Assembly: GCF_030684895.1 (NCBI RefSeq)
Contig: NZ_JAUXXP010000053.1
Location: forward strand, 1 to 41,826
Direction: 5' to 3'
Length of the DNA: 41,826 bases
Source of the DNA: Pseudomonas sp.
GTDB lineage: Bacteria; Pseudomonadota; Gammaproteobacteria; Pseudomonadales; Pseudomonadaceae
Shown: positions 1 through 8,988 of the stretch, in pieces
How positions within the stretch are numbered: position 1 is the first letter of the stretch
How the letters are laid out: each line of letters begins with the position of its first letter
Position numbers and translations under genes: made by a program
Notes under the pieces: generated by a model
Told to the model about the DNA's origin: nothing
Databases searched by the model: none
Seen by the model: only the letters and a program-made list of their open reading frames with translations

Positions 1-141
1 TTCCGTTTGGACTACGCCCTGCAGGACGGCCCGCTGAAAGGCCTGGGTTTCTCCTGGCGTAATGCGACCTTCCGCAGCAACGCCGCGACCGATCTGGACG
101 AGAACCGCCTGATCGTCAGCTACAGCCTGCCGCTGCTCTAA
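1..141 (+). CDS. OprD-family outer membrane porin, C-terminal fragment
   Basis: The frame is open from base 1 to a TAA at 139-141 and gives the last 46 residues of a protein cut by the window edge. The segment alternates polar and hydrophobic residues (for example the GFSWRNATFRSN stretch, then NRLIVSYSLPLL at the end), as expected for the last two beta strands of a 16-18 strand barrel. A hydrophobic C-terminus is the usual BAM recognition signal. The spacing and the DENRLIV phrase resemble OprD/OccD-type specific porins of Pseudomonas, which admit small organic substrates. Its position before a sulfonate importer suggests a matching outer-membrane route, but that is inference. The substrate cannot be told from this fragment. 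Confidence 0.7.
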   Translation, partial: FRLDYALQDGPLKGLGFSWRNATFRSNAATDLDENRLIVSYSLPLL

Positions 142-173
142 GGCCGGCCTGCAATAACACATCCCAGTGTGTA

Positions 174-197
174 CCGGCCTGACCACAGGCCGGTTTT
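174..197 (+). terminator. Rho-independent terminator after the porin gene
   Basis: CCGGCCTG (174-181) pairs perfectly with CAGGCCGG (186-193) across the loop ACCA, followed by TTTT. It lies 33 bases after the porin stop and should separate porin transcription from the following ABC operon. Confidence 0.85.
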
Positions 198-271
198 ATT
201 GACGCTTTATCCTGACCTGAAGTGCCCGTCCACGGGTCGACAGGCGACAACCCCAAGCAGAGGAAAGGACC

Positions 272-1264
272 ATGAGTCTGTTCAATCTGCGTCGGGGGCT
301 GACCGCCCTGTTTGTGGCGATTCTGCCTGCCGGCGCCTATGCCGAAACACCCAAAGAAGTCCGCCTGGACTACGCCTATTACGCCCCCACCAGCCTGGTA
401 CTCAAGCAACAAGGCCTGCTTGAAAAAGCCCTCGCGCCGCAAGGCATCAGTGTCAAATGGGTATTCAGCCAGGGCAGCAACCGCTCGCTGGAATACCTCA
501 ATGGTGGCAGCACCGACTTTGCCTCCACTGCCGGTCTAGCCGCTGTACTGAGCCGCGCCAATGGCAGCCCGATCAACACCGTCTACGTGGCCAGCCGTCC
601 GGAATGGACCGCCCTGGTCGTGCCCAAAGATTCGCCGATCAACAGCCTGGCTGATCTGAAAGGCAAGAAAATCGCCGCCACCAAAGGCACCGATCCCTTC
701 CTGTTCCTTCTGCAAAGCCTGCAGAAAGCCGGGTTGGACAAGAACGCCGTGGAAATCGTCCACCTGCAGCACCCTGATGGCCGCACCGCCCTCGAACGTG
801 GCGATGTCGACGCCTGGGCCGGGCTTGATCCGCTGATGGCCGCCAGCCAACTGCAAGCCGGTTCGCGCCAGCTGTACCGCAACCTCGATTTCAACAGCTA
901 CGGCGTGCTCAGCGTGACCGAGAAATTCGCCGCCACTCAACCTGAGCTGATCAAGCAGGTGATCGCTGCCTACGAACAGGCCCGCGAGTGGGCCATTGCC
1001 AACCCGGATGCCCTGGCCCAGCTGCTCGCCGACGAAGCCAAGCTGCCGCTGGAAGTGGCCAAGCTGCAACTGTCGCGTACCGACTTCAGCAACTCGCAGC
1101 CCGGCGCCGAGCATATCGCCGCACTGAAAGCCGCCGCGCCGATCCTGCTGGACGAGCAACTGGTTCGCCCAGGCACTGACGTGGCCAAGGTGGTGGATCA
1201 ACTGATCAGCCCGCAACTGGCTGCCAGCGTGATCAAGCAAGCCGTCGCCAAGGCGAGCCACTAA
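272..1264 (+). CDS. ABC transporter substrate-binding protein, SsuA/TauA-like (sulfonate family)
   Basis: This is a 330-residue periplasmic binding protein of the aliphatic sulfonate/nitrate/taurine type. Residues 1-24 form a signal peptide (basic start, hydrophobic core, AYA before the likely cut). The mature part has family hallmarks: YYAPTSLVLKQQG near the start, the VPKDSPINSLADLKGKKIA stretch in the middle, and ALERGDVDAWAGLDP, which contributes to the ligand pocket. The start follows a good AGGAAAGGA ribosome site. It heads a three-gene importer (permease 3 bases later, then ATPase). Together with lsfA and the ssu genes the order matches the PA3441-PA3450 locus of P. aeruginosa as I recall it. 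It is paralogous to the SsuA at 4675. The sulfonate substrate is inferred from family and context. Confidence 0.87.
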   Translation: MSLFNLRRGLTALFVAILPAGAYAETPKEVRLDYAYYAPTSLVLKQQGLLEKALAPQGISVKWVFSQGSNRSLEYLNGGSTDFASTAGLAAVLSRANGSPINTVYVASRPEWTALVVPKDSPINSLADLKGKKIAATKGTDPFLFLLQSLQKAGLDKNAVEIVHLQHPDGRTALERGDVDAWAGLDPLMAASQLQAGSRQLYRNLDFNSYGVLSVTEKFAATQPELIKQVIAAYEQAREWAIANPDALAQLLADEAKLPLEVAKLQLSRTDFSNSQPGAEHIAALKAAAPILLDEQLVRPGTDVAKVVDQLISPQLAASVIKQAVAKASH

Positions 1265-1267
1265 GTC

Positions 1268-2092
1268 ATGGGTACCCTCAACCTCAGGCTTAGCCGTTGG
1301 GCCGAGCGCTTACCCAGCCTGCGTCCATCGCTGGCCAATCTGCGTGGTTGGGCGGTACCCCTGGCGCTGCTGCTTGGCCTGGAAGCGCTGGTGCGTTTCG
1401 GCGTGTTGCCCTCGCACCAGATGCCCGCCCCCACTCAAGTGGCGCAAACCCTGTTCAACCTGGCCGTCAGTGGCGAATTGCTGCGGCATATCAATGCCAG
1501 CCTGCTGCGGGTGGCTGCCGGCTTTCTGATCGGTGCCAGTCTGGCTATCGTGATTGGCACCTGGGTCGGCCTTAGCCGCCGCGCCGAGGCCTACCTGGAG
1601 CCAACCTTTCAGGCGCTTCGGGCGATTCCCAGCCTGGCCTGGGTACCGCTGCTGCTGCTCTGGCTGGGCATTGATGAAACGCCCAAGGTGGTGCTGATCG
1701 CCCTGGGTGCATTCTTTCCGGTGTACCTGGCGCTGCTGGCCGGTATCCGCAATATCGACCGCAAGCTGGTCGAGGTCGGCCAGCTGTATCAGCTCAGCCG
1801 CTTTGCCCTGGTGCGGCGGATTCTTCTGCCGGCCGCTCTGCCCAACCTGTTTACCGGGCTGCGCGGGGCGCTGAGCCTGAGCTGGATGTTCCTCGTGGCG
1901 GCCGAGCTGATTGCCGCCACCCGTGGCCTTGGCTACCTGCTCAGTGATGGCCGGGAAACCTCGCGACCGGACCTGGTGATTGCCGCCATTCTCCTGCTGG
2001 CGGTGTTCGGCAAGCTTAGCGACAGCCTGCTCAAGTACTGGGAAACCCGCGCCCTGAGCTGGCGCGACAGTTATCAGGGCGGGGAGAACTGA
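1268..2092 (+). CDS. ABC transporter permease, SsuC/TauC-like
   Basis: This 274-residue inner-membrane protein belongs to the BPD_transp_1 (PF00528) permease family. Hydrophobic segments begin near residue 28 and repeat through the protein. The EAA-type loop that docks on the ATPase is visible as VEVGQLYQLSRFALVRRILLP with the downstream ALPNLFTGLRGALS. The gene starts 3 bases after the binding-protein stop and its own stop lies 2 bases before the ATPase start, so the three are almost certainly cotranscribed. It should form a homodimeric channel for the substrate delivered by the 272-1264 product. It is a diverged paralogue of SsuC at 7001. The exact substrate is unproven. Confidence 0.88.
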   Translation: MGTLNLRLSRWAERLPSLRPSLANLRGWAVPLALLLGLEALVRFGVLPSHQMPAPTQVAQTLFNLAVSGELLRHINASLLRVAAGFLIGASLAIVIGTWVGLSRRAEAYLEPTFQALRAIPSLAWVPLLLLWLGIDETPKVVLIALGAFFPVYLALLAGIRNIDRKLVEVGQLYQLSRFALVRRILLPAALPNLFTGLRGALSLSWMFLVAAELIAATRGLGYLLSDGRETSRPDLVIAAILLLAVFGKLSDSLLKYWETRALSWRDSYQGGEN

Positions 2093-2094
2093 GC

Positions 2095-2826
<732 letters not shown>

Positions 2827-2850
2827 CCAGATTCCTCAGGTGGAATATTT

Positions 2851-2874
2851 ACCGGGCGCATGCCCGGTTTTTTT
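2851..2874 (+). terminator. Rho-independent terminator after the first ABC operon
   Basis: ACCGGGC (2851-2857), loop GCAT, GCCCGGT (2862-2868), then a run of T. It lies 24 bases past the ATPase stop and ends the three-gene transcript before lsfA. Confidence 0.9.
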
Positions 2875-2909
2875 GTCTGCGTGCCCATTAGGTGTTGCAC
2901 AGCGCTTTT

Positions 2910-3072
2910 GTAGGGTGGGTTAGCGGCGCTGGGGTTGGTTATAGGGGCACCACGCAATTGAGTGCCGCGTAACCCACCATCGTGGTTTGCCGGTAGATCG
3001 CCATGGTGGGTTATGGCGCGTTGAGAGTCGATGGTGTTTGTCTGATCCCGGTTCGCGCCTGGCCCACCCTAC
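2910..3072 (+). repeat. REP/BIME-like palindromic repeat, GTAGGGTGGGTT family
   Basis: The element opens with GTAGGGTGGGTT (2910-2921) and closes with GGCCCACCCTAC (3061-3072), its near inverted complement. Inside, AACCCACCAT (2971-2980) pairs with ATGGTGGGTT (3003-3012), giving a nested hairpin. It contains no coding potential and occupies much of the 371-base gap between the ABC operon and lsfA. A shorter relative with the same outer GTAGGGTGG/CCACCCTAC ends is at 31229-31315. Confidence 0.7.
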
Positions 3073-3112
3073 GCATTACTGCCTCACCAATCGCATATTC
3101 TTTTAAGTGCTA

Positions 3113-3130
3113 AATAAATGGTTATTTATT
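3113..3130. promoter_or_regulatory. AT-rich inverted repeat upstream of lsfA (candidate regulatory site)
   Basis: AATAAAT (3113-3119) and ATTTATT (3124-3130) form a perfect 7-base inverted repeat with a GGTT centre. It sits in a strikingly AT-rich 60-base tract 68-85 bases before the lsfA start, in otherwise GC-rich DNA. A CysB-type or other sulfur regulator is plausible because lsfA is sulfate-starvation induced in P. putida, but the site does not identify the protein. Confidence 0.35.
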
Positions 3131-3197
3131 CTTTTTAAAATCTAAAAAGCCTAAGCATAGTGAGCACCACGTAACGACCTACCCAAGGAGAACACAC

Positions 3198-3836
3198 ATG
3201 ACCATCCGCCTCGGCGATATCGCCCCCGACTTCGAACAGGACTCCAGTGAAGGCCGCATTCGCTTCCACGAATGGCTGGGCAATAGCTGGGGCGTGCTGT
3301 TCTCCCACCCGGCTGACTTCACCCCGGTGTGCACCACCGAACTGGGTTTCACCGCCAAGCTCAAAGAGCAGTTCGCCGAACGCGGCGTCAAGGCCATTGC
3401 CCTGTCGGTTGACCCGGTGGACTCGCACCTGAAGTGGATCGACGACATCAACGAAACCCAGAACACCAAGGTCAACTTCCCGATCCTGGCCGACGCTGAT
3501 CGCAAGGTCTCCGACCTCTACGACCTGATCCACCCGAACGCCAACGACACCCTGACCGTGCGCTCGCTGTTCATCATCGACCCGAATAAGAAAGTGCGCC
3601 TAACCATCACCTACCCGGCCAGCACCGGGCGCAACTTCCACGAGATCCTGCGGGTGATCGACTCGCTGCAACTGACCGACAACCACAAGGTCGCCACCCC
3701 AGCCAACTGGGTGGATGGTGATGAGGTGGTGATCGTGCCGTCGCTCAAGGATGAGGACGAAATCAAGCAGCGCTTCCCCAAAGGCTACCGCGCCGTGAAA
3801 CCTTATCTGCGTCTGACCCCGCAGCCGAACCGCTAA
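3198..3836 (+). CDS. lsfA: 1-Cys peroxiredoxin LsfA
   Basis: This 212-residue peroxiredoxin of the Prx6/1-Cys class reduces hydroperoxides through a single cysteine. The peroxidatic Cys45 sits in PADFTPVCTTELG, with the conserved Pro and Thr just before it. No other cysteine exists in the protein, so no intramolecular disulfide can form, which fits the 1-Cys class. The C-terminal extension (residues about 150-212, with SLKDEDEIKQRFPKGYR) is typical of Prx6-like dimers. ATG at 3198 follows AAGGAG. In Pseudomonas lsfA is known as low-sulfur-induced and lies beside ssu genes, as here. It likely protects against peroxide produced by the flavin-dependent desulfonation system. Confidence 0.94.
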   Translation: MTIRLGDIAPDFEQDSSEGRIRFHEWLGNSWGVLFSHPADFTPVCTTELGFTAKLKEQFAERGVKAIALSVDPVDSHLKWIDDINETQNTKVNFPILADADRKVSDLYDLIHPNANDTLTVRSLFIIDPNKKVRLTITYPASTGRNFHEILRVIDSLQLTDNHKVATPANWVDGDEVVIVPSLKDEDEIKQRFPKGYRAVKPYLRLTPQPNR

Positions 3837-3837
3837 G

Positions 3838-3975
3838 AACCTGTTTACGATCTGCTGCGCGTCGGCCCTGCTGCGTTAAAAACAGACTCGGAATGCTCAT
3901 GTACAAAAGTACACTCCGCGTCCTCGCCTGTTTTTGCCTTGCATTGCTCTAGCTCGCGAGATCGTAAATAGGCTC
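3838..3975. repeat. MITE-like palindromic element, copy 1
   Basis: About 138 bases bounded by imperfect terminal inverted repeats, ACCTGTTTACGATCT at the left and AGATCGTAAATAGGCT at the right. Its inner part (reverse complement) carries a core almost identical to the element at 13117-13257, including GAGCATTCCGAG and CTGTTTTTAACGCAG. It fills the whole lsfA-ssuE spacer and ends at the ssuE ribosome site. It is non-coding and may be a non-autonomous mobile element. Confidence 0.75.
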
Positions 3976-3990
3976 TAAGGAGCCCGAATA

Positions 3991-4584
3991 ATGCTGGTCG
4001 TATCCCTGGGCGGCAGCCCGAGCCTGAAATCACGCAGCAATATCCTGCTTGATCGCGCCAAACACTGGTTACAACTGCGCGGGGTTGAAGTGATCAGCTA
4101 CCAGGTGCGTGATTTCAATGCCGAAGACCTGCTGTTTGCCAATTTCGGCAGCCCGGCCGTGCAGCAACTGATTGAACAGGTAGAGCGCGCCGACGGCGTG
4201 ATCGTCGCCACACCGGTGTACAAGGCGTCGTTTTCCGGCGCACTGAAGACCCTGCTCGATGTGCTGCCCGAACGCGCGCTGAACCACAAGGTGGTGCTAC
4301 CCATTGCTACCGGTGGCAGCAGCGCGCACATGCTGGCCGTGGACTACGCGCTCAAGCCGGTATTGGCGGCGCTGAAAGCCCAGGAAATGCTGCACGCGAT
4401 CTTTGCTGACGACAGCCAGATTGCCTACGGCGAGAACGGCGCACCGGCGCAACTGGCACCGGCCCTGGAACAGCGTTTGGATGATGCCTTGCAGCACTTC
4501 CAGCAGGCCCTGGCGCGCCGTCCGGCACCGATTGATCCAGGCGTGCTGAATGATCGGCTGATCAACGCCCGCTGGAGTATCTGA
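3991..4584 (+). CDS. ssuE: NAD(P)H-dependent FMN reductase SsuE
   Basis: This 197-residue flavodoxin-like reductase supplies FMNH2 to the monooxygenase SsuD. The N-terminus reads [13 protein letters not shown], the phosphate-binding loop of this family. The middle has the [17 protein letters not shown] motif, which contacts the isoalloxazine ring and, with LKTLLDVLP, marks NADPH-dependent FMN reductases of the SsuE/MsuE type. The length matches E. coli SsuE (about 191). An AAGGAG site precedes ATG 3991 and lies directly against the end of the palindromic element 3838-3975, so the promoter or leader may be affected by that insertion. It is the first gene of the ssuEADCBF order. Confidence 0.92.
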   Translation: MLVVSLGGSPSLKSRSNILLDRAKHWLQLRGVEVISYQVRDFNAEDLLFANFGSPAVQQLIEQVERADGVIVATPVYKASFSGALKTLLDVLPERALNHKVVLPIATGGSSAHMLAVDYALKPVLAALKAQEMLHAIFADDSQIAYGENGAPAQLAPALEQRLDDALQHFQQALARRPAPIDPGVLNDRLINARWSI

Positions 4585-4674
4585 CACACCGCAACACGCT
4601 TCACCCCACCTTACTCGCCCGCCAACGGGCAAGCAGGTCGCAAGCCAATAACCCCAACAGCAAAGGAGAGCGCT

Positions 4675-5655
4675 ATGCGCACTGTTACTTTGCGTCGGAG
4701 TCTGGTCGCCCTGTTTGCCGCGGCCATTTCTTTCGGCGCCATCACCCAAGCACAAGCTACTTCTCAGGATAAAAGCGTCTTGCGAATCGGCTATCAGAAA
4801 TACGGCACCCTGGTGCTGCTCAAAGCCAAGGGCACCCTGGAAAAACGGCTGGCTGACAAGGGCATCGACGTTAAATGGACCGAGTTCCCCGGCGGCCCGC
4901 AGCTGCTCGAAGGGCTGAACGTCGGCTCGGTGGACTTCGGCACAACCGGCGAAACTCCACCGGTATTTGCCCAGGCCGCCGGCGCGGACCTGCTGTATGT
5001 CGCCTATGAGCCACCGGCGCCGACCAGCGAAGCCATTCTGGTGCCGAAAGACTCGCCGCTGAAATCGGTCGCCGATCTCAAGGGCAAGAAAATCGCCCTA
5101 AACAAAGGCTCCAACGTGCACTACCTGCTGGTACGCGCCCTGGAAGACGCCGGCCTGAAATACAGCGACATCCAACCGGTGTACCTGCCGCCTGCCGATG
5201 CCCGCGCCGCCTTCGAGCGTGGCAGCGTCGACGCCTGGGTGATCTGGGACCCCTTCCAGGCCGCCGCCGAAAATCAGCTGCAAGCACGCACCCTGCGTGA
5301 TGGCCAAGGCCTGGTGAACAACCACCAGTTCTACCTGGCGACCAAGCCCTACGCCGAGAAAAACCCGGAAGTGGTTGAAGTGCTGATCGACGAAATTCGC
5401 GGCATTGGCGAATGGACCAAAAACAACAGCGCTGAAGCCACCGCCCAGGTCGCGCCACTGCTGGGTCTGTCGGCAGAAATTACCCGCGTTGCCGTCGAGC
5501 GCCAGAGCTATGGCGCCCAGCTGATCACCCCGCAAGTGATCGAGGCGCAGCAGAAGATCGCCGACACCTTTACCGATCTGAAGCTGATCCCCAAGCGCCT
5601 GGTCATCAAGGATGTGATCTGGAGCCCGGCCAGCAAAGTCGCAACAGCCCAATAA
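4675..5655 (+). CDS. ssuA: Aliphatic sulfonate-binding protein SsuA
   Basis: This 326-residue periplasmic binding protein has an N-terminal signal peptide (residues 1-28, ending AQA). The mature part shows LRIGYQKYGTLVLLKAKG, then a glycine-rich GGPQLLEGLNVGSVDFG segment that lines the sulfonate site, LVPKDSPLKSVADLKGKKIA, and AAFERGSVDAWVIWDPF. All are standard SsuA signatures. A strong AAAGGAG precedes the start. It delivers alkanesulfonates to SsuCB encoded downstream, with ssuD in between. Although it shares fold and motifs with the product of 272-1264, the two are clearly diverged, so the cell has two parallel sulfonate-type receptors. Confidence 0.93.
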   Translation: MRTVTLRRSLVALFAAAISFGAITQAQATSQDKSVLRIGYQKYGTLVLLKAKGTLEKRLADKGIDVKWTEFPGGPQLLEGLNVGSVDFGTTGETPPVFAQAAGADLLYVAYEPPAPTSEAILVPKDSPLKSVADLKGKKIALNKGSNVHYLLVRALEDAGLKYSDIQPVYLPPADARAAFERGSVDAWVIWDPFQAAAENQLQARTLRDGQGLVNNHQFYLATKPYAEKNPEVVEVLIDEIRGIGEWTKNNSAEATAQVAPLLGLSAEITRVAVERQSYGAQLITPQVIEAQQKIADTFTDLKLIPKRLVIKDVIWSPASKVATAQ

Positions 5656-5660
5656 CCCCC

Positions 5661-5718
5661 GTAGCCCGGATGCAATCCGGGAGGTCTCGACACCTACCCC
5701 GGATTACATCCGGGCTAC
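5661..5718. repeat. REP/BIME palindrome, GTAGCCCGGATGC family (copy 1)
   Basis: GTAGCCCGGATGCAATCCGGG (5661-5681) faces its near complement at 5697-5718, ending GGGCTAC. The pair fills most of the ssuA-ssuD spacer. Related copies lie at 8601-8658 and 32247-32306. The resulting hairpin could stabilise the upstream mRNA end or lower ssuD expression. Confidence 0.85.
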
Positions 5719-5748
5719 AGGTCAGTAATTCACTAAGGAGACCACTCC

Positions 5749-6897
5749 ATGAGCTTGAATATTTTCTGGTTCCTGCCCACCCATGGCGACGGCAAATACC
5801 TGGGCACCGCCGAGGGCGCACGCGCCGTCGATCACGGTTACCTGCAGCAGATTGCCCAAGCAGCCGACCGCCTTGGCTTTGGCGGTGTACTGATCCCGAC
5901 TGGACGTTCCTGCGAGGACTCCTGGCTGGTGGCAGCATCGCTGATTCCCGTGACCCAGCGCCTGAAATTCCTTGTCGCCCTGCGCCCCGGGATCATTTCC
6001 CCGACGGTGGCGGCGCGTCAGGCCGCGACCCTTGATCGCCTCTCTGGCGGCCGCGCGCTGTTCAACCTGGTGACCGGTGGCGACCCGGATGAGCTGGCCG
6101 GCGATGGCCTCAACCTGTCCCACGCCGAACGCTACGAAGCCTCGGTGGAATTCACCCGCATCTGGCGCCGCGTGCTGGAAGGTGAAGTGGTCGACTACGA
6201 CGGCAAACATATTCAAGTCAAAGGCGCCAAACTGCTCTACCCGCCTATTCAACAACCGCGTCCGCCGCTGTATTTCGGCGGCTCGTCGGACGCTGCGCAG
6301 GACCTGGCCGCCGAGCAGGTCGAGCTGTACCTGACCTGGGGCGAGCCGCCGGCCGCCGTGGCCGAGAAGATTGCAGCAGTGCGTGAAAAGGCCGCCGCTC
6401 AAGGCCGTGAAGTGCGCTTCGGCATCCGCCTGCATGTGATCGTGCGCGAAACCAATGCCGAGGCCTGGGCTGCCGCCGACAAGCTGATCAGCCATGTCGA
6501 CGACGACACCATCGCCCGCGCCCAGGCCTCCCTGGCGCGCTTCGACTCGGTCGGCCAACAGCGCATGGCCGCCCTGCACGGCGGCAGCAAGGACAATCTG
6601 GAAGTGTCCCCCAACCTCTGGGCCGGGGTCGGCCTGGTGCGCGGCGGTGCCGGCACGGCACTGGTTGGCGATGGCCCGACCGTGGCCGCGCGGGTCAAGG
6701 AATACGCCGAGCTGGGCATCGACACCTTCATCTTCTCCGGCTATCCGCACCTGGAAGAGTCGTACCGGGTTGCCGAGCTGCTGTTCCCGCACCTGGACGT
6801 CAACCGCCCACAAGCTCCGACTGGCGCCGGCTATGTCAGCCCGTTCGGCGAGATGGTCGCCAACGACATTCTGCCCAAGGCGGCTTCGGCCAGTTGA
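5749..6897 (+). CDS. ssuD: FMNH2-dependent alkanesulfonate monooxygenase SsuD
   Basis: This 382-residue luciferase-like TIM-barrel enzyme cleaves C2-C10 alkanesulfonates to aldehyde and sulfite using O2 and FMNH2 from SsuE. The start [15 protein letters not shown] matches SsuD starts. Other family marks are the [14 protein letters not shown] stretch with the active-site cysteine near residue 54, [26 protein letters not shown], the [14 protein letters not shown] loop, and the late [19 protein letters not shown]. The length equals E. coli SsuD (381). An AAGGAG site precedes ATG 5749. It lies between ssuA and ssuC in one operon but is isolated on both sides by REP palindromes. Confidence 0.96.
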   Translation: MSLNIFWFLPTHGDGKYLGTAEGARAVDHGYLQQIAQAADRLGFGGVLIPTGRSCEDSWLVAASLIPVTQRLKFLVALRPGIISPTVAARQAATLDRLSGGRALFNLVTGGDPDELAGDGLNLSHAERYEASVEFTRIWRRVLEGEVVDYDGKHIQVKGAKLLYPPIQQPRPPLYFGGSSDAAQDLAAEQVELYLTWGEPPAAVAEKIAAVREKAAAQGREVRFGIRLHVIVRETNAEAWAAADKLISHVDDDTIARAQASLARFDSVGQQRMAALHGGSKDNLEVSPNLWAGVGLVRGGAGTALVGDGPTVAARVKEYAELGIDTFIFSGYPHLEESYRVAELLFPHLDVNRPQAPTGAGYVSPFGEMVANDILPKAASAS

Positions 6898-6906
6898 TGC
6901 AATGCC

Positions 6907-6979
6907 GTAGGAGCGGGCCATGCCCGCGAACCATAAATACCTCGCGGGCATGGAACTAGTCGTCCCCCCCCGCTCCTAC
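6907..6979. repeat. REP/BIME palindrome, GTAGGAGCGG family (copy 1)
   Basis: GTAGGAGCGGGCCATGCCCGCGA at 6907-6929 is mirrored by TCGCGGGCATGG and CCCCGCTCCTAC ending at 6979. The pair forms a long hairpin in the ssuD-ssuC spacer. A second copy of the family is at 36710-36776. It contains an in-frame ATG (6920) that could mislead start assignment of ssuC. Confidence 0.85.
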
Positions 6980-7000
6980 AAAGACCTGATGGGGTTTGCA

Positions 7001-7795
7001 ATGAGCAATACAACCTTACACAACCTGGCCCTGCGCCTGGCCCCCTGGGCCTTGCCGGTGGCACTGCTGACGGCCTGGCAACTGGCGGTGGTCAGCGGCC
7101 TGCTGTCCACGCGCATTCTGCCGGCCCCCAGCGCGGTGCTGAGCGCCGGCTGGGAGCTGCTGCGCAGCGGCGAAATATGGACCCACCTGGCCATCAGCGG
7201 CTGGCGTGCCGGTATCGGCTTTGCCATCGGTGGCGGCCTGGGCCTGTTGCTGGGTTTTATCACTGGCCTGTCGAAATGGGGCGAGCGCTTCCTCGACAGC
7301 TCGGTGCAGATGATCCGCAACGTGCCGCACCTGGCGCTGATTCCGCTGGTGATCCTCTGGTTCGGCATTGATGAGAGCGCAAAGATCTTTCTGGTCGCCC
7401 TCGGCACCCTGTTCCCGATCTACCTGAATACCTACCACGGCATCCGCAACGTCGACCCGGCGCTGGTGGAAATGGCGCGCAGCTATGGCCTGTCCGGCTT
7501 CAGCCTGTTCCGTCAGGTGATCCTGCCCGGCGCCCTGCCGTCGATCCTGGTCGGTGTGCGTTTCGCCCTGGGCTTTATGTGGCTGACCCTGATCGTCGCG
7601 GAAACCATTTCCGCCAGCTCCGGCATCGGCTACCTGGCGATGAACGCCCGCGAATTCCTGCAAACCGATGTGGTGGTACTGGCCATTCTGCTCTACGCCG
7701 TACTCGGCAAGCTGGCGGATGTGGCTGCGCGCACGCTTGAGCGAATCTGGCTGCGCTGGCACCCGGCCTATCAGGTCAAGGGAGGTGGACAATGA
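7001..7795 (+). CDS. ssuC: Alkanesulfonate ABC transporter permease SsuC
   Basis: This 264-residue inner-membrane permease (BPD_transp_1) has about six hydrophobic spans, the first starting near residue 13. The cytoplasmic coupling loop reads [30 protein letters not shown], a classic EAA motif. I chose ATG 7001 because the longer in-frame reading from 6920 would translate through the REP palindrome, and SsuC homologues begin just ahead of the first membrane span. The gene ends with an ATGA overlap with ssuB (stop and start share 4 bases), showing translational coupling. It works with SsuA (4675) and SsuB (7792). Confidence 0.92.
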   Translation: MSNTTLHNLALRLAPWALPVALLTAWQLAVVSGLLSTRILPAPSAVLSAGWELLRSGEIWTHLAISGWRAGIGFAIGGGLGLLLGFITGLSKWGERFLDSSVQMIRNVPHLALIPLVILWFGIDESAKIFLVALGTLFPIYLNTYHGIRNVDPALVEMARSYGLSGFSLFRQVILPGALPSILVGVRFALGFMWLTLIVAETISASSGIGYLAMNAREFLQTDVVVLAILLYAVLGKLADVAARTLERIWLRWHPAYQVKGGGQ

Positions 7796-8592
7796 CTGCG
7801 CTGCACACACTCAAACGTGGCCTGCCGCTGGCGATCAACGGCATTCACAAGGCCTTCGGCGAACGCGAAGTGCTGAAGCATGTTCAGCTGAACATTCCCG
7901 CCGGGCAGTTTGTCGCCGTGGTCGGTCGCAGCGGCTGCGGCAAGAGCACCCTGCTGCGCCTGCTCGCCGGTCTGGATGTGCCCACACAAGGCGAACTACA
8001 AGCCGGTAATGGCTCGCTGGCCGCCTCACGCGAAGACATTCGCCTGATGTTCCAGGACTCGCGTCTGCTGCCCTGGAAGCGAGTGATCGACAACGTCGGC
8101 CTGGGCCTGTCCGGCAACTGGCGGCTGCAAGCGCAACAGGCGCTGGAAGCCGTTGGCCTGGCGGATCGCGCCAATGAATGGCCTGCCGCTTTATCTGGCG
8201 GACAGAAACAACGTGTAGCCCTGGCCCGTGCGCTGATCCACCAACCGCGCCTGCTGCTGCTCGACGAGCCGCTCGGCGCACTGGATGCCCTGACCCGCAT
8301 CGAGATGCAGCAACTGATCGAACGCCTGTGGCAACAGCACGGTTTCACCGTACTGCTGGTGACCCACGATGTCAGCGAAGCGGTGGCGATTGCTGACCGG
8401 GTGATTCTGATCGAAGACGGCCAGGTCGGCCTGGATATCAACGTCGACCTGCCCCGTCCGCGTCAACGCGCCTCGGCCCGCCTGGCGGCTGTTGAGGAAC
8501 AGGTGCTTAACCGCGTGCTGTCGCTGCCCGAACTGCCACCGCAACCCGAACCCATTTCACCCTTGCCCACGCAGTTGCGCTGGGCGCTTTAA
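7792..8592 (+). CDS. ssuB: Alkanesulfonate ABC transporter ATP-binding protein SsuB
   Basis: This 266-residue ABC ATPase energises SsuC. Walker A is GRSGCGKST (about residues 43-51), the Q-loop is [12 protein letters not shown], the signature is [15 protein letters not shown], Walker B is [14 protein letters not shown], and the H-loop is VTHDVSEA. All nucleotide-binding residues are present. It overlaps ssuC by 4 bases. The C-terminal 40 residues are proline-rich and variable, as in other SsuB proteins. A REP palindrome separates it from ssuF. Confidence 0.94.
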   Translation: MTALHTLKRGLPLAINGIHKAFGEREVLKHVQLNIPAGQFVAVVGRSGCGKSTLLRLLAGLDVPTQGELQAGNGSLAASREDIRLMFQDSRLLPWKRVIDNVGLGLSGNWRLQAQQALEAVGLADRANEWPAALSGGQKQRVALARALIHQPRLLLLDEPLGALDALTRIEMQQLIERLWQQHGFTVLLVTHDVSEAVAIADRVILIEDGQVGLDINVDLPRPRQRASARLAAVEEQVLNRVLSLPELPPQPEPISPLPTQLRWAL

Positions 8593-8600
8593 ACCAGCCC

Positions 8601-8658
8601 GTGCCCGGATGCAATCCGGGAGCGGTGCAAAATACTCCCGGATTGCATCCGGGCTACT
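8601..8658. repeat. REP/BIME palindrome, GTAGCCCGGATGC family (copy 2)
   Basis: GTGCCCGGATGCAATCCGGG at 8601-8620 is mirrored by CCCGGATTGCATCCGGGCTAC ending at 8658. Compared with copies at 5661 and 32247, the left foot has lost the A of GTAG while the right CTAC is intact. It fills the ssuB-ssuF spacer. Confidence 0.85.
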
Positions 8659-8681
8659 TAAGACCTGAAAGGAGCATCACC

Positions 8682-8897
8682 ATGACCATTAAAGCCATTA
8701 ACGTACGCAACCAGTTCAAAGGCACCATCAAGGAAATCGTGCTGGGCGACGTACTCTCGGAAATCGACGTACAGACCGCCTCGGGTATCGTCACCTCGGT
8801 GATCACCACCCGTTCGGTAAAAGAGCTGGAACTGGGTGTGGGCAGCGAAGTGATTGCCTTCGTCAAATCCACCGAGGTGTCGATCGCTAAGCTGTGA
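8682..8897 (+). CDS. ssuF: Molbindin-like TOBE domain protein SsuF
   Basis: This 71-residue protein is a single Mop/TOBE (molybdopterin-binding protein) domain. It has MTIKAINVRNQFKGTIKEI at the start, then VLGDVLSEIDVQTASG and a closing GSEVIAFVKSTEVSIAKL, the standard oxyanion-binding beta-barrel pattern. ATG 8682 has a perfect AAAGGAG site, and the longer upstream reading would run through the REP element. In P. putida ssuF is the last gene of the ssu operon and is needed for growth on some sulfonates, although its biochemical role is unclear. A hairpin follows the stop. Confidence 0.9.
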   Translation: MTIKAINVRNQFKGTIKEIVLGDVLSEIDVQTASGIVTSVITTRSVKELELGVGSEVIAFVKSTEVSIAKL

Positions 8898-8911
8898 GCG
8901 GCAAACCCAGC

Positions 8912-8938
8912 GCAGGTCGGAAAGGTTCCGACCTGCGG
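8912..8938. terminator. Hairpin after ssuF, probable transcription end
   Basis: CGCAGGTCGGAA (8912-8923), AGG loop, TTCCGACCTGCG (8927-8938), a perfect 12-base stem. No T run follows, so termination may be inefficient or factor-assisted. It lies between the convergent ssuF and OmpA genes and could act on both strands. Confidence 0.6.
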
Positions 8939-8988
8939 TTGCCTGCTTTCGACAAGATCAGCAAGGGCTGCAGATCAGCTAGCGGGCA

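Noticed and set aside
2910..3072. Possible CRISPR array
   Set aside because: The repeats are inverted, single and unequal in spacing. It is a REP/BIME-type palindrome. I saw no CRISPR array anywhere in the window.
5722..6951. A 409-codon frame opposite ssuD
   Set aside because: No family features. It extends through REP sequences at both ends, and ssuD on the + strand is certain.
6920..7000. Upstream extension of ssuC to ATG 6920
   Set aside because: It would translate the REP palindrome. Family members start near 7001.
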